NCBI GenBank assembly: GCA_963662705.2
Contig: OY759767.1
Span: 5,580,001 to 5,644,000, forward strand
DNA from: JAPPHA01 sp963662705
GTDB taxonomy: Bacteria > Pseudomonadota > Alphaproteobacteria > Rhodobacterales > Rhodobacteraceae
Direction of reading: 5' to 3'
DNA length: 64,000 bases
Shown: positions 43,010 to 52,102 of the stretch, piece by piece
Position numbering within the stretch: the first letter of the stretch is position 1
How the letters are laid out: the number at the start of each line of letters is the position of its first letter
Translations under genes and position numbers: made by a program
Notes under the pieces: generated by a model
The model's input: the letters and a program-made list of their open reading frames with translations, nothing else
Databases searched by the model: none
Told to the model about the DNA's origin: nothing

Positions 43010-44350
43010 ATGGCAATCATTGACTGTTCCCAGTGCATGGAGCCGCACTGGCTTTGGCCGAGCTATCCGTTCGTGTCCCAGTCCTACTATCGCGGCGACG
43101 AGTTCCAGGAGTTCGGTTACAAGTGGCGCGGCAGCGGGTTCAGCTTCACGTCTGCCCCGGGATGGCGAACACGCGGAGGAAGACGGCTCGAAGACTATCC
43201 CTTGCACATGTTCGCCGGTGTCGCGCACGTCCTTGACGTCTCCGCCTCCGGAACGATCGATGAGGCGGTGATCGCAGAAAAGTGTTCCGCCCGGCCCGGG
43301 CGGAACATCCTCGTCGTGAGGAGCGGACACGCGGAGTCGGTTCACAATCGCAAGCCGGAATACTGGCGGAATGCCCCCCGGATTTCACCCGGTTGCGCGG
43401 CAGCGATTTCGAATGCCGGATTCACGCATGTTGCAGTGGACCTGTCCTGCGACGACATCCCGGCGAGCCGTCCGGGAGGCGAGGGGGGATACCGGAACCA
43501 CAACCAAGCCTTCCGTTCCGCGCTCCACGCCGAAGGGCTGCTGCTGACGGAGAACTGCACGAATCTCGGAGCCATCGAGAACGAAGAGGTCTTCTTTGCC
43601 GCATTGCCGATTTCCCTCCCTGAGAGTGCAACCGCGCCCTGCCGGCCGATCGCGATGAGTTCATGGCCGTCGGACACGCCGCGCATCGTCGACCTGTCGG
43701 TCCCGCTCCTCAATCACTGGCGATGGAAAATCGATGTCCGCCAGGGCAGGAGTCTTGCCGCGGGTGACGGCGCGGACGAGACTCATTTCCTGATCACCGG
43801 GCACGGTTTTACCCATTGCGACGCGCCCTGCCACATGCGGAAAGGCGGCGCGACAATCCAGGATCTTCCGAACGAAGGGCTCGACCTGTTCGTCGGCGAA
43901 GCGGTCATCGCAGATTTTTCGGACCTGGAACTGCCTTTCCCGATTACGCAGTCGATGCTGGCCGAGAGGCTCGGTGACCGCCTCCGCCCGGGCGACCGCG
44001 TGGTCCTGCGCAGCGACCTGACCAACAGGCTCGGCTACGAAAGCCGGGAATGGCACCTCAAGGCCCCGAATCTTGAACCGGAGGCGGCCAAGTGGATCAC
44101 GTCCCGGGAACCCTCGGCAGTCTGCATCGATTTCCCGCAAGACTACATTGCGCGTGAAATGCCGGTTCGGCATGTCTACAACGAGGAATTCGTCACCCAC
44201 CACGCGGTCTTCGCCGCCGGCATTCCGTTCGTTGAGGACCTGAGGGACCTGGGCCGCCTGCACGCGGATCGCCCCTTTCTCATGGCCGTGCCATTGAAGT
44301 CGACCTGCGTGGACGGTGCTCCAATGCGCGCCGTAGCGCTCGAATGGTAG
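43010..44350 (+). CDS. Two-domain cyclase-family protein (kynurenine formamidase fold)
   Basis: 446 aa, about twice the usual length: two cyclase-type halves in one chain. The C-terminal half (about 222-446) carries the metal and catalytic motif HGFTHCDAPCHM at 265-276, followed by IQDLPNEGLDLFVGEA. The N-terminal half keeps the scaffold (SYYRGDEFQEFGYKWRGSG, LEDYPLHMFAG, RPGRNILVVRSGH) but the HxGTHxDxPxH motif is replaced by TSAPGWRTRGGRR, so it looks catalytically dead. Family members hydrolyse formamides or cyclic amides. GGAGAAGAG precedes the ATG at 43010. It overlaps the permease gene. Confidence 0.85.
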   Translation: MAIIDCSQCMEPHWLWPSYPFVSQSYYRGDEFQEFGYKWRGSGFSFTSAPGWRTRGGRRLEDYPLHMFAGVAHVLDVSASGTIDEAVIAEKCSARPGRNILVVRSGHAESVHNRKPEYWRNAPRISPGCAAAISNAGFTHVAVDLSCDDIPASRPGGEGGYRNHNQAFRSALHAEGLLLTENCTNLGAIENEEVFFAALPISLPESATAPCRPIAMSSWPSDTPRIVDLSVPLLNHWRWKIDVRQGRSLAAGDGADETHFLITGHGFTHCDAPCHMRKGGATIQDLPNEGLDLFVGEAVIADFSDLELPFPITQSMLAERLGDRLRPGDRVVLRSDLTNRLGYESREWHLKAPNLEPEAAKWITSREPSAVCIDFPQDYIAREMPVRHVYNEEFVTHHAVFAAGIPFVEDLRDLGRLHADRPFLMAVPLKSTCVDGAPMRAVALEW

Positions 44351-45225
44351 GTATCGGCGAAACCGTGCGAGATTCATCCGTCCGCCGGCGTGCGCCCGTG
44401 GCAAACCTGTGGTACGGAATCCTTCCTGCCGTGATCCTCATGGCCGGGTTTTTCGTCGTACCCATCGGTTACACCATCGGCCTCAGTTTCACCGGTACCG
44501 ATCACGGTGGGCTGACGCTGTCCAACTATGTGACCTTCTTTACGAATGACCGATTCACGGACGCACTCATACGCAGCGTCATGTTGGCATCTGCTGCGGT
44601 CGCGCTCGCGTCCGTCATCGCCTACCCGCTGGCGTGGTTCCTGACATATGCGGCACACCCGCGACGCCGGCTCCTGTTGCTCTTCCTGCTGATCGCTCCT
44701 TTCTGGACAAGTTTCACGATTCGCGCGTTTTCCTGGCAGCTCGTGCTGTCCGACAGCGGCGTCATCGCATTCGCACTTGCCAAGATCCTCGGCCAACCCG
44801 TCGCACTCGGGTTTCTCTATACCATGTCAGCCTCGGTCTTCGGTTTGGCATTGTTCGGCATCATGCTGATAACACTGACGATATTCAGCGTCATGGTCAC
44901 CATTGATCCGCGCCTCCTCGAAGCGAATCGGGATCTTGGAGGCAGTGAATGGCGCGGCTTCCTCGAGATCGTCCTGCCCCTGAGCTTTCCCGGCTGGATC
45001 ATCGGTGCCGTGCTGACATTCATCATTTGCGTTGGAGACTACGCCGTGCCGACCCTCCTCGGCGGCGGATTCAAACCAGTCCTCGCACAACTGATGCTGA
45101 GCACGCTGAAGGGGACCTACGATCTGCCGATGGCCGCGACATTTGCCGCGGTCCTGATGGGCGTGGTGCTGGTTTCCGCCATGCCGCTTGCGCTGGTTCG
45201 CCGCCAGGTCCGCCTGCAGGAATGA
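44344..45225 (+). CDS. ABC transporter permease (PotB-like)
   Basis: 293-aa inner-membrane permease with about six hydrophobic segments (first ILPAVILMAGFFVVPIGYTI). The ATPase-contacting EAA loop appears as LLEANRDLGGSEWRGFLEIVLPLS. It resembles the first permease of spermidine/putrescine importers. Its ATG lies inside the last codons of the cyclase gene, so the two are co-translated. Confidence 0.92.
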   Translation: MVGIGETVRDSSVRRRAPVANLWYGILPAVILMAGFFVVPIGYTIGLSFTGTDHGGLTLSNYVTFFTNDRFTDALIRSVMLASAAVALASVIAYPLAWFLTYAAHPRRRLLLLFLLIAPFWTSFTIRAFSWQLVLSDSGVIAFALAKILGQPVALGFLYTMSASVFGLALFGIMLITLTIFSVMVTIDPRLLEANRDLGGSEWRGFLEIVLPLSFPGWIIGAVLTFIICVGDYAVPTLLGGGFKPVLAQLMLSTLKGTYDLPMAATFAAVLMGVVLVSAMPLALVRRQVRLQE

Positions 45226-45229
45226 CATT

Positions 45230-46027
45230 GTGGGGAAGGTCCGCAAGCAAGCATACGGCCGCTGGTTCATACTTCTGTTCTCTGCGGTCACTGCGACAAT
45301 TTATCTTCCGATCATCGTCATGGCCGTGTTCTCTTTCAACAGTGGCCGGTACCAGGTCATGCCGTTTCGGGAGTTCACGCTGGTCTGGTTCGGGCGTGTT
45401 TTCCGCGATGCACAGTATTTCGCCGGACTGATGAACAGTGTCACGGTCGCATCGGCTGTCAGCGTTTCCGCAACTGCCATCGCGTTCCTGTGTGCGTACT
45501 CGCTCGTCAACGCGCGCTTCCCCGGAAAAACGGCGGTCACGCTGTTCGTGCTGGCGCCGCTTGCCGTACCACTGATCCTCATCGGCATCGGTTTGCGGCT
45601 GTATTTCGTCTCCATCGGCTTCGAGCCCTCGCTGGGGCTGGTTTATGCCGGGCAGGTCCTCTACGTGCTGCCGCTTGCGGTACTGAACCTTCGCAACCGG
45701 ATCGCGCAGATCCCGAAGAGCCATGAGGAAGCTGCCTGGGCTCTCGGCGCCTCGCGGCTACGCGCCATTCTCGAAATCGTTCTGCCATCGTGCCGCTTCG
45801 CCATTATCGCGACACTGATCATCACCTTTACCTTTGCCTTTGACGAGTTTGTCATTGCCTATTTCCTGACCAACTTCTCCATCACGCTCCCCATCAAGAT
45901 CTGGACGACCCTCGTGACCGGATTCGATCCGGCAATCAACGCCATCGGTGTCATGGTGTTCGGCTTTTCGATGGCGCTTGGTATCGCGGCCCAGGCCCTC
46001 TTCATGCGGAGGGACCGGCGGAGATGA
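45230..46027 (+). CDS. ABC transporter permease (PotC-like)
   Basis: 265-aa second permease. Hydrophobic segments include FILLFSAVTATIYLPIIVMA and IIATLIITFTFAFDEFVIAY; the EAA loop is SHEEAAWALGASRLRAILEI. The GTG at 45230, four bases after the preceding stop and following AGGAATG, is the likely start; an earlier in-frame codon at 45188 would overlap the PotB-like gene by 38 bases. The gene overlaps the aminotransferase by four bases. Confidence 0.92.
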   Translation: MGKVRKQAYGRWFILLFSAVTATIYLPIIVMAVFSFNSGRYQVMPFREFTLVWFGRVFRDAQYFAGLMNSVTVASAVSVSATAIAFLCAYSLVNARFPGKTAVTLFVLAPLAVPLILIGIGLRLYFVSIGFEPSLGLVYAGQVLYVLPLAVLNLRNRIAQIPKSHEEAAWALGASRLRAILEIVLPSCRFAIIATLIITFTFAFDEFVIAYFLTNFSITLPIKIWTTLVTGFDPAINAIGVMVFGFSMALGIAAQALFMRRDRRR

Positions 46028-47139
46028 ACCACCTTCTTCGCAGGTCCCCGACCCTTGCACTGGCCGGGGCCATCGCAACGGCGCGCCTCACCGGCGAGAC
46101 GGTCTATTCGCTCAGTACGCCGACGTTCCCGGATCGCACCGCCGCGATACCCGCCGACATCCGGTTCGGGACCACGCTGACGTCCGGCAGAGGCCTCGCG
46201 GAGCTACGCGACCTGGCGCGAACGGACCTGTTCGAAAAGTGGAACCTTACCGAGCACGAATGCATCATCGTCGGAGGTGCGAAGTCCTCGATCTTCTGCA
46301 TTATGCGCACCATGCTGCCTGCCGGAGGAAAGGTGCTCGTCGTGTCGCCGCACTGGCCGAGCTACGAGGATCTCATCAGACTGGCACATCTCCAGCCGGT
46401 TTTTCACGAGACCCGCGTCGCCGACGGTTTCGAAATCGACGCGTCGCGTTTGCGAAAGTCCTTGCAGGAATCCGGTGCCGGTGCCGTCATATGCAGCAAT
46501 CCCGGCAATCCGACCGGACGCATACTTGGGAAACGTGAAGTCGACACGCTTTGCCGGGAGAGCGCAGATGCGGGGGCCATCCTGCTGCTCGACGAGAGTT
46601 TCTCGAACATTGTCTTCGACGTCCCGAAATGGCACGATTCAGTGTGCTCTGCCGAGAGTCATGTCTTCGTCGTCGGTTCGTTTTCGAAAAACTACCATCT
46701 CCAGGGCTTGAGACTGGGCGCATGCCTCGTTCACCGCGACTGGACCGCACCCGTGATCGCCGCCCACCAGACCCTTCTCAGCGCAGCACCGACACCGAGC
46801 CAGAACATCGCACTGCGGATCATCAACGCACCGGGGGCTATTCCCGAAGACTACTCCGAGCAGCGGCGGCTCATGCTCGACTTTGCAGCGGCGCGGGGCT
46901 GGCCACATGCGGCGACGGAGGGTGGATTTTACCTGTTTCCACACGTGGAAAACACGGAGTCGTTTCGCCGGAAGCTGGAGGTCCGCCAGGTCCTGTCCTT
47001 GCCCGGCGAGACCTTCGGCAGAGGATATCGCGACCACCTGAGGGTCTGCTTCGGAAAACCGGTTTCCGAGATTCGCGCGATGCTGGGAATTCTCGAAGAG
47101 GTGGCGGGCGGGCTGCCGGGGAGGTCCCATGGGCACTGA
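46024..47139 (+). CDS. Class I/II pyridoxal-phosphate aminotransferase
   Basis: 371 aa, fold type I. PLP landmarks: SNPGNPTGRILGKREV (Asn), LLLDESFSNIVFD (Asp), the Schiff-base lysine in VGSFSKNYHLQGLRLGACLV, and the substrate Arg in DHLRVCFGKP. It probably transaminates the transported compound or a product of it. Coupled to the permease upstream (ATGA) and overlapping the dehydrogenase by 11 bases. Confidence 0.9.
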   Translation: MNHLLRRSPTLALAGAIATARLTGETVYSLSTPTFPDRTAAIPADIRFGTTLTSGRGLAELRDLARTDLFEKWNLTEHECIIVGGAKSSIFCIMRTMLPAGGKVLVVSPHWPSYEDLIRLAHLQPVFHETRVADGFEIDASRLRKSLQESGAGAVICSNPGNPTGRILGKREVDTLCRESADAGAILLLDESFSNIVFDVPKWHDSVCSAESHVFVVGSFSKNYHLQGLRLGACLVHRDWTAPVIAAHQTLLSAAPTPSQNIALRIINAPGAIPEDYSEQRRLMLDFAAARGWPHAATEGGFYLFPHVENTESFRRKLEVRQVLSLPGETFGRGYRDHLRVCFGKPVSEIRAMLGILEEVAGGLPGRSHGH

Positions 47140-48496
47140 CACACAGCGCGCGGTGGTCTCGCCGAATGACGGGCGTGTCTTCGCGCACTGGCGCCCGGAT
47201 GCATCAGCCGAAGCCGAACGGCAGCTGCAGCGCCTCGCCGCCGGCCGCCGGGCCCTGGTCGGCGATCACCAGCTAAGGCGGCAGATCCTCGAAGGCTGTA
47301 TCGAGGGATTGCAGTCCGCACGTTCGGAACTGGCAGCACTCGTGGTCCGGGAAGTGGGAAAGAAGCCCGGGGAAGCCGACGCCGAGATCGATTACGCGAT
47401 CTCGTTCCTGGACCATTGCCGCGTCTTGCTGGACGGTGTTGAATTCGAGCAGACCATTGAACCGGGCCGCCAGGTGACGGATGTCGGTTTGGGCGGCGCT
47501 TTCCTGATCTGTCCGTTCAACGACCCCGTGGCAGGTCTGACGCGAAAGATCGCACCAGCGATCGCCGCCGGATGCCCGGTTATCGTCAAGCCCTCCTCTC
47601 TTGCGATGCTCTGCGCGCGTGCAATGTTCAGCGCATTCCGGCAGGCAGGCGTCGGCAACGAGATCCAGCTGCTTGCGACCGGTGACCCCGAGCTTGCGGG
47701 CCGGGTTCTCAGGCACGACGAAATCGACATCGTCAGCTTTACCGGGTCGACCGCCGTCGGGCGTGAGCTGGCAGCTGCATGCGCCGCAAGCGGCAAGAAG
47801 GCGGTCATGGAACTTGGGGGAAACTGTCCCTTCGCCGTCTTCAGCGATGCCGACGTGGACCGCGCGGTTGCGGATCTCCTCGAACGCAAGCTCAAGGCTG
47901 CCGGCCAGGCATGTTCTTCCGTCAACCGCGTTTTCGTCGAAGAAGGAATCTACCCTGTTTTCAGGCAAAGGCTGATGGAACGCGTCGAGGCGGTGACGGC
48001 GGGTCCCTCTGATGGCGGCGTGGACCTCGGCCCGGTTCGGACGCGGGAGGCAGCGGACGCATTTGTCGATGTCGTGTTCCGTGTCAGGGAGGACGGCGAG
48101 CGCCTGCTGACGCCCGAGCCGCACAAGGTCGGGAACGACAGTCCGTTCGTGTTTCCCCTGACCGTGGTCGAAAGCGGCGGCAACAGCTTCTTCGACCGGT
48201 ACGAGACATTCGGGCCACTGTTGTCGATCCGTCCCTTTTCCCGTCGTGGGGACCTGCTGGAGCGCCTGTCACGCGAGCGTCATGCACTGGCCGCCTATTT
48301 CTACACTGGTACGCCGGAGGCGCTTCGACCTCATCTCGGTGAATTACGCTTCGGCAGCATTGGGATCAACTCGACGGCCATACAGGGCGCGGATGTTCCG
48401 ACCGGAGGATTCAGGGACGCGGGATTGGGTCGCGAAGGCGGCGTCTGGGGCTTGCGCGAGTACTTGACCACGGTGAATTACAGGCTCGGCGCGTAG
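47129..48496 (+). CDS. NAD(P)-dependent aldehyde dehydrogenase
   Basis: 455 aa, slightly short for the family. Landmarks: FNDPVAGLTRKIAPAIAAGC (NAD site with the KPSS motif next), SFTGSTAVGREL, the general-base Glu in VMELGGNCPF and the catalytic Cys in AAGQACSSVNRVF. It likely oxidises the aldehyde left by one of the two aminotransferases. The C-terminal ending GGFRDAGLGREGGVWGLREY is typical of succinate-semialdehyde/betaine-type enzymes. Confidence 0.9.
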   Translation: MGTDTQRAVVSPNDGRVFAHWRPDASAEAERQLQRLAAGRRALVGDHQLRRQILEGCIEGLQSARSELAALVVREVGKKPGEADAEIDYAISFLDHCRVLLDGVEFEQTIEPGRQVTDVGLGGAFLICPFNDPVAGLTRKIAPAIAAGCPVIVKPSSLAMLCARAMFSAFRQAGVGNEIQLLATGDPELAGRVLRHDEIDIVSFTGSTAVGRELAAACAASGKKAVMELGGNCPFAVFSDADVDRAVADLLERKLKAAGQACSSVNRVFVEEGIYPVFRQRLMERVEAVTAGPSDGGVDLGPVRTREAADAFVDVVFRVREDGERLLTPEPHKVGNDSPFVFPLTVVESGGNSFFDRYETFGPLLSIRPFSRRGDLLERLSRERHALAAYFYTGTPEALRPHLGELRFGSIGINSTAIQGADVPTGGFRDAGLGREGGVWGLREYLTTVNYRLGA

Positions 48497-48526
48497 TTTC
48501 ATGCGCTGGCACCGAAGGAGGGGAGG

Positions 48527-48901
48527 ATGAGAGAAACAATTGAACACCCTGACGTGCCGGCGTCGACCTCGCCGGTCTCGCAGGGCGTAAAGGGCGGAGG
48601 ATTCGTCTTTGTCGGCGGGCAGATGCCGCGTGACCTGGCAACGGGGCGGATCGTCGCAGGTGCGGCGGCGCAGGCCCGGCTATCCCTTGAACACTGCGTC
48701 ACCGTACTGGAAGCGGCGGGGAGCGGGGCGGAAAAGATCATGTTGGCCATCGTCTATGTGACCGACCTCTCCGCAAAGGACGCGGTCAACGAGGCCTTCG
48801 CGGAAGTCTTCGGTAACAGTGCCCCGGCGAGGAATCTTGTGGAAGTGAGCGCGATCGGTGAGGATGCAATCGTCGAAGTCGGCGTGATCGCGCTGGAATG
48901 A
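48527..48901 (+). CDS. RidA/YjgF-family enamine/imine deaminase
   Basis: 124 aa. RidA proteins hydrolyse reactive 2-aminoacrylate-type imines formed by PLP enzymes. VFVGGQMPRDLATGRI, ARLSLEHCVTVLEAAGSG and the closing ARNLVEVSAIGEDAIVEV, with the Arg that binds the carboxylate, are present. GAAGGAGGGGAGG gives a strong ribosome site. Its place among two aminotransferases fits a clean-up role. Confidence 0.92.
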   Translation: MRETIEHPDVPASTSPVSQGVKGGGFVFVGGQMPRDLATGRIVAGAAAQARLSLEHCVTVLEAAGSGAEKIMLAIVYVTDLSAKDAVNEAFAEVFGNSAPARNLVEVSAIGEDAIVEVGVIALE

Positions 48902-48906
48902 AGCCT

Positions 48907-49587
48907 TCAGTTCGAAACAGCATCCTCGTGTTCGTCAAAGAATGCCATCGCCCGGTCCAGGTTTTCCAGGATGTGCTCTTGCGTAAGCCGTTTCGCCTCG
49001 GGGATGTTCCCGGCTTCGAGTTGGTGCAGGATTTCTTCGTGATAGTCGAGGGAGCGGTGGGTCGGGAACGCCTCTTTCAGAAGCTTGTAGCGAATCGGAA
49101 GCGAAATCTCGTTCACATAATACAGGACCTGCGCGATCGGACGGTTGCCGGTGTAATCGATAATGCACTGATGATAGGTGCTGTTTTCGCGGAAATAGCC
49201 CTCGATGTCTTTCGCCTTGTAGTAGCCCTCCATGATCGCGCATCGTCCCCGAAGCGCCTCGCACAGAGGATCGATGTCGAGGTCCGCCAGGGCGGCGATC
49301 ACCATACCCTCGAGCGTGGCGCGCAGCTGGTAGATGTTACGGACGTCGTCCCGCGTCTCTTTCCGGACCCGGAACCCGCGCCGCGGCAGGTGCTCCACGA
49401 GCCCGTTGCGCAAGAGAAGGCGCAGGCTCTCCCGCACCGGTCCCCTGCTGCTGCCGTAGTCGGCCTCCAGTTCCTGCTCCCGCAGCGCCTGGCCTGGCGC
49501 GAGGTCCCCGGTGATGATCCGCCAGCGCAGCTTGTTCAGGATGAAATAGGACAGCGTCTGCGGAAGGCTGTCGTTTTCATAATACAC
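48907..49587 (-). CDS. GntR-family regulator, FCD type
   Basis: About 226 aa. N-terminal winged helix with LSYFILNKLRWRIITGDLAP, LREQELEADYGSSRGPVRES and LRLLLRNGLVEHLPRRGFRV, then the all-helical FCD ligand domain (IYQLRATLEGMVIAALADLD, TYHQCIIDYTGNRPI, DYHEEILHQLEAGN). Start uncertain: GTG 49587 and TTG 49602 are candidates, with GAGGGGAG near both. Opposed to the genes on both sides, it probably controls the surrounding transport and catabolic cluster. Confidence 0.88.
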   Translation of the reverse strand: MYYENDSLPQTLSYFILNKLRWRIITGDLAPGQALREQELEADYGSSRGPVRESLRLLLRNGLVEHLPRRGFRVRKETRDDVRNIYQLRATLEGMVIAALADLDIDPLCEALRGRCAIMEGYYKAKDIEGYFRENSTYHQCIIDYTGNRPIAQVLYYVNEISLPIRYKLLKEAFPTHRSLDYHEEILHQLEAGNIPEAKRLTQEHILENLDRAMAFFDEHEDAVSN

Positions 49588-49634
49588 GATTGTCTGATCC
49601 AACTCCCCTCGACGATACGGACTCAGAATAACTT

Positions 49635-50789
49635 GTGGCACGCACCCGGGACAAGCGCATCGTGAGCGTGGCGAAGGACGTTGAACTGGACGGTGTCTCG
49701 AAATCGTTCGGCACCATCCAGGCAGTCCGGCCCCTGTCGCTGCATGTCCGCGCCGGTGAGTTCCTGACACTGCTTGGCCCGTCCGGCTGCGGAAAATCGA
49801 CCATGTTGCGGTTGATCGCGGGTCTGGAACAGGTGTCCGGCGGAACGATCAGGGTCGGCGGGGAAGACGTGACCGACCATCCGCCGAACCGGCGGGATAC
49901 CAGCATCATGTTTCAGGACTACGCGCTGTTTCCGCACAAGACCCTCCTGGAAAACGTGGGTTACGGCCTGAAGATGCGCGGCATCGCCCGCACGGCCCGC
50001 GAGAGCCGCGCCCGGTCCTGGCTCGAAACGATCGGCCTGGCCGGTTTCGAGCAACGCCTCCCGCACCAGCTTTCCGGAGGACAGCGGCAGCGGGTTGCGC
50101 TCGCACGGTCATTGATTGTCGAGCCCGGGGTTCTCCTCCTGGACGAGCCTCTCGGTGCACTGGATGCGAACCTCCGGCACCAGATGCAGCATGAACTGCG
50201 CCGCATGCACCGGGACGTTGGACTGACTTTCATTTATGTCACTCATGATCAGCAGGAGGCACTTGCCATGAGTGACCGGGTAGCCGTCATGCGGGATGGC
50301 CTCATCGAACAACTGGGCGACCCGGTCAACATTTATGACCGTCCGGAAACCGAATTCGTTGCGCGGTTCATCGGTGCCTGCAACGTCATTGTTGGGCGGG
50401 TGCGCAGGGCGACGGATTCGGGAATTGAATGTGACGTTGACGGCCTTGCGACCCTGGTCGCGCCGCGAGCGCATGGCGGGGACGTCTATGGCGAAGGGGA
50501 GCGGATCGCCCTGGCGTTGCGGCCCGAGGCCATTTCGATCAGGCCTGACGACGAGGCGCGCGCGCCGGAGCGGAACGGAACGGCGCTCGAGGTCAGGGAT
50601 GTCGCATTTACCGGAGCGACACTGAAAATACAGGGAGCGTCTCCTGGCGGAAACATGCTGGATATCGAACTTGGACGCAGCACCCTGGGCGACCGGACGC
50701 CGCCGGGGCCAGGTGACAAGGTTTTCGCGGAATGGAGCGAGCCGGACCTGACCGTGCTGCGGCGGCCAGCCCGAAACGGGGATTCCTGA
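49635..50789 (+). CDS. ABC transporter ATP-binding protein (PotA-like)
   Basis: 384-aa ATPase for the PotDBC-like parts upstream. Walker A LLGPSGCGKSTMLRL, Q-loop IMFQDYALFPHKT, signature HQLSGGQRQRVALARSL, Walker B VLLLDEPLGALD, H-loop VTHDQQEA, then a TOBE domain (about 290-380) as in PotA/FbpC. The GTG at 49635 is used, though its ribosome site is poor; a second GTG at 49662 is possible. Two bases separate it from the class III aminotransferase. Confidence 0.93.
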   Translation: MARTRDKRIVSVAKDVELDGVSKSFGTIQAVRPLSLHVRAGEFLTLLGPSGCGKSTMLRLIAGLEQVSGGTIRVGGEDVTDHPPNRRDTSIMFQDYALFPHKTLLENVGYGLKMRGIARTARESRARSWLETIGLAGFEQRLPHQLSGGQRQRVALARSLIVEPGVLLLDEPLGALDANLRHQMQHELRRMHRDVGLTFIYVTHDQQEALAMSDRVAVMRDGLIEQLGDPVNIYDRPETEFVARFIGACNVIVGRVRRATDSGIECDVDGLATLVAPRAHGGDVYGEGERIALALRPEAISIRPDDEARAPERNGTALEVRDVAFTGATLKIQGASPGGNMLDIELGRSTLGDRTPPGPGDKVFAEWSEPDLTVLRRPARNGDS

Positions 50790-50790
50790 C

Positions 50791-52098
50791 GTGACGGGGA
50801 CCGAAACGGTCCTTGGCATTACGCGCGTTCACGAGTCGCGCGCGGCCAATACCTTTCGGTTCACGGCGGACCCACCCGTTTTCCTCCGGGGCGACGGACC
50901 GTGGCTTTTCGATGACCGGGGCCGGAAATGGCTCGACCTCGTATGCGGTTCCGCCACGAGCAACATCGGCCACAACCACCCTGCCCACATTGCGGCCTTG
51001 CAGGAAACACTTGCGACTGGAATCCTGCACACCGGTACCCGGCTTCCTTCGCCATTCCGGGCCCAACTCTATGAAGAACTGGTCTCGATTTTGCCCGAGG
51101 AATTGTCCTGCATCCAGCTGGCGAATTCCGGTGCCGAAGCCGTCGAGGCCGCGATCAAGGCCGCACAATACGCGACCGGGCGCAAGCGTCTGATTTCTTT
51201 CGAGGGCGGTTACCACGGTCGAACCATCGGTTCACTTTCGCTGACTGACGGTGGCAGTATTCGTGAACCCTTCTCCGTGCTGCACGGACTTGTCGACCTC
51301 TTGCCGTATCCCGGTTCACCCGGGACCGGAAGCGACGAGGCCGACACCTGTCTCCGCCGTTTGTCAGACCGCCTGGAAGAGCTTGGGAGAACCGGCGACC
51401 TTCCCGCCGCCATGGTGGTGGAAGCAATCCAGGGTGTCAGCGGTGTCCTGTCTCCGCCCGCGGAGTTCCTGTCCGGCATCAGGGACTTGGCGCGCCGGCA
51501 CGGGGTCCTGATGGTATGCGATGAAATCTGGTGCGGGTTCGGACGCGCGGGATCCTGGTTTTCCTTCGAAAACACCGGTGTCGTCCCCGACATGGTCACC
51601 ATGGGCAAGGCCATGTCCGGGGGATTGCCGTTGTCGGCCGTGGCCGCCCCGCCCGAGGTTCTCAAGGCCTGGCCGCCCGGCATGCACACCAGCACGTTCC
51701 AGGGCAATCCTCTCGCCTGCAACATGGCCGTCGCGACCATACGGACGATCCGCGGGGACGACCTGCTTGCGCATGTCGAGCAAACGGTCGAGCCCGTTCT
51801 CGAACGCGTCCTGCGCCCTCTTGACGCACTCGAACGCATCTGCGGCGTACGCGTCGCTGGTGCACAGGCGGCCGTCGATATCGTGGACAGGGATGGCAAA
51901 CCCGATCGGGAAACCGCCCTTCACCTGCAAAGCGCGGTGCATTCCCGGCGGATCCTGATTTACCTGGGCGGCCGTTGCGGAAACTCGCTCATGTTCGTAC
52001 CGCCGATCAACATCGATGGCGCGCCGCTGTCAGAGGGGCTGGAGAAAGCCGTAAGGCTGATCACGGACGAACTCGGAACGGGAAGACAACATCTGTGA
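50791..52098 (+). CDS. Class III aminotransferase (omega-amino acid type)
   Basis: 435 aa. NSGAEAVEAAIKAAQYATGR (PLP phosphate loop), GGYHGRTIGSLSLT, MVVEAIQGVSG, LMVCDEIWCGFGRAG with the PLP Asp, and the Schiff-base lysine in MVTMGKAMSGGLPLSAV. This family acts on omega-amino groups (GABA, putrescine, beta-alanine), which fits a polyamine-like importer. GTG start two bases after the ATPase gene. Followed at once by a decayed piece of a second class III gene. Confidence 0.92.
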   Translation: MTGTETVLGITRVHESRAANTFRFTADPPVFLRGDGPWLFDDRGRKWLDLVCGSATSNIGHNHPAHIAALQETLATGILHTGTRLPSPFRAQLYEELVSILPEELSCIQLANSGAEAVEAAIKAAQYATGRKRLISFEGGYHGRTIGSLSLTDGGSIREPFSVLHGLVDLLPYPGSPGTGSDEADTCLRRLSDRLEELGRTGDLPAAMVVEAIQGVSGVLSPPAEFLSGIRDLARRHGVLMVCDEIWCGFGRAGSWFSFENTGVVPDMVTMGKAMSGGLPLSAVAAPPEVLKAWPPGMHTSTFQGNPLACNMAVATIRTIRGDDLLAHVEQTVEPVLERVLRPLDALERICGVRVAGAQAAVDIVDRDGKPDRETALHLQSAVHSRRILIYLGGRCGNSLMFVPPINIDGAPLSEGLEKAVRLITDELGTGRQHL

Positions 52099-52102
52099 AC
52101 CC

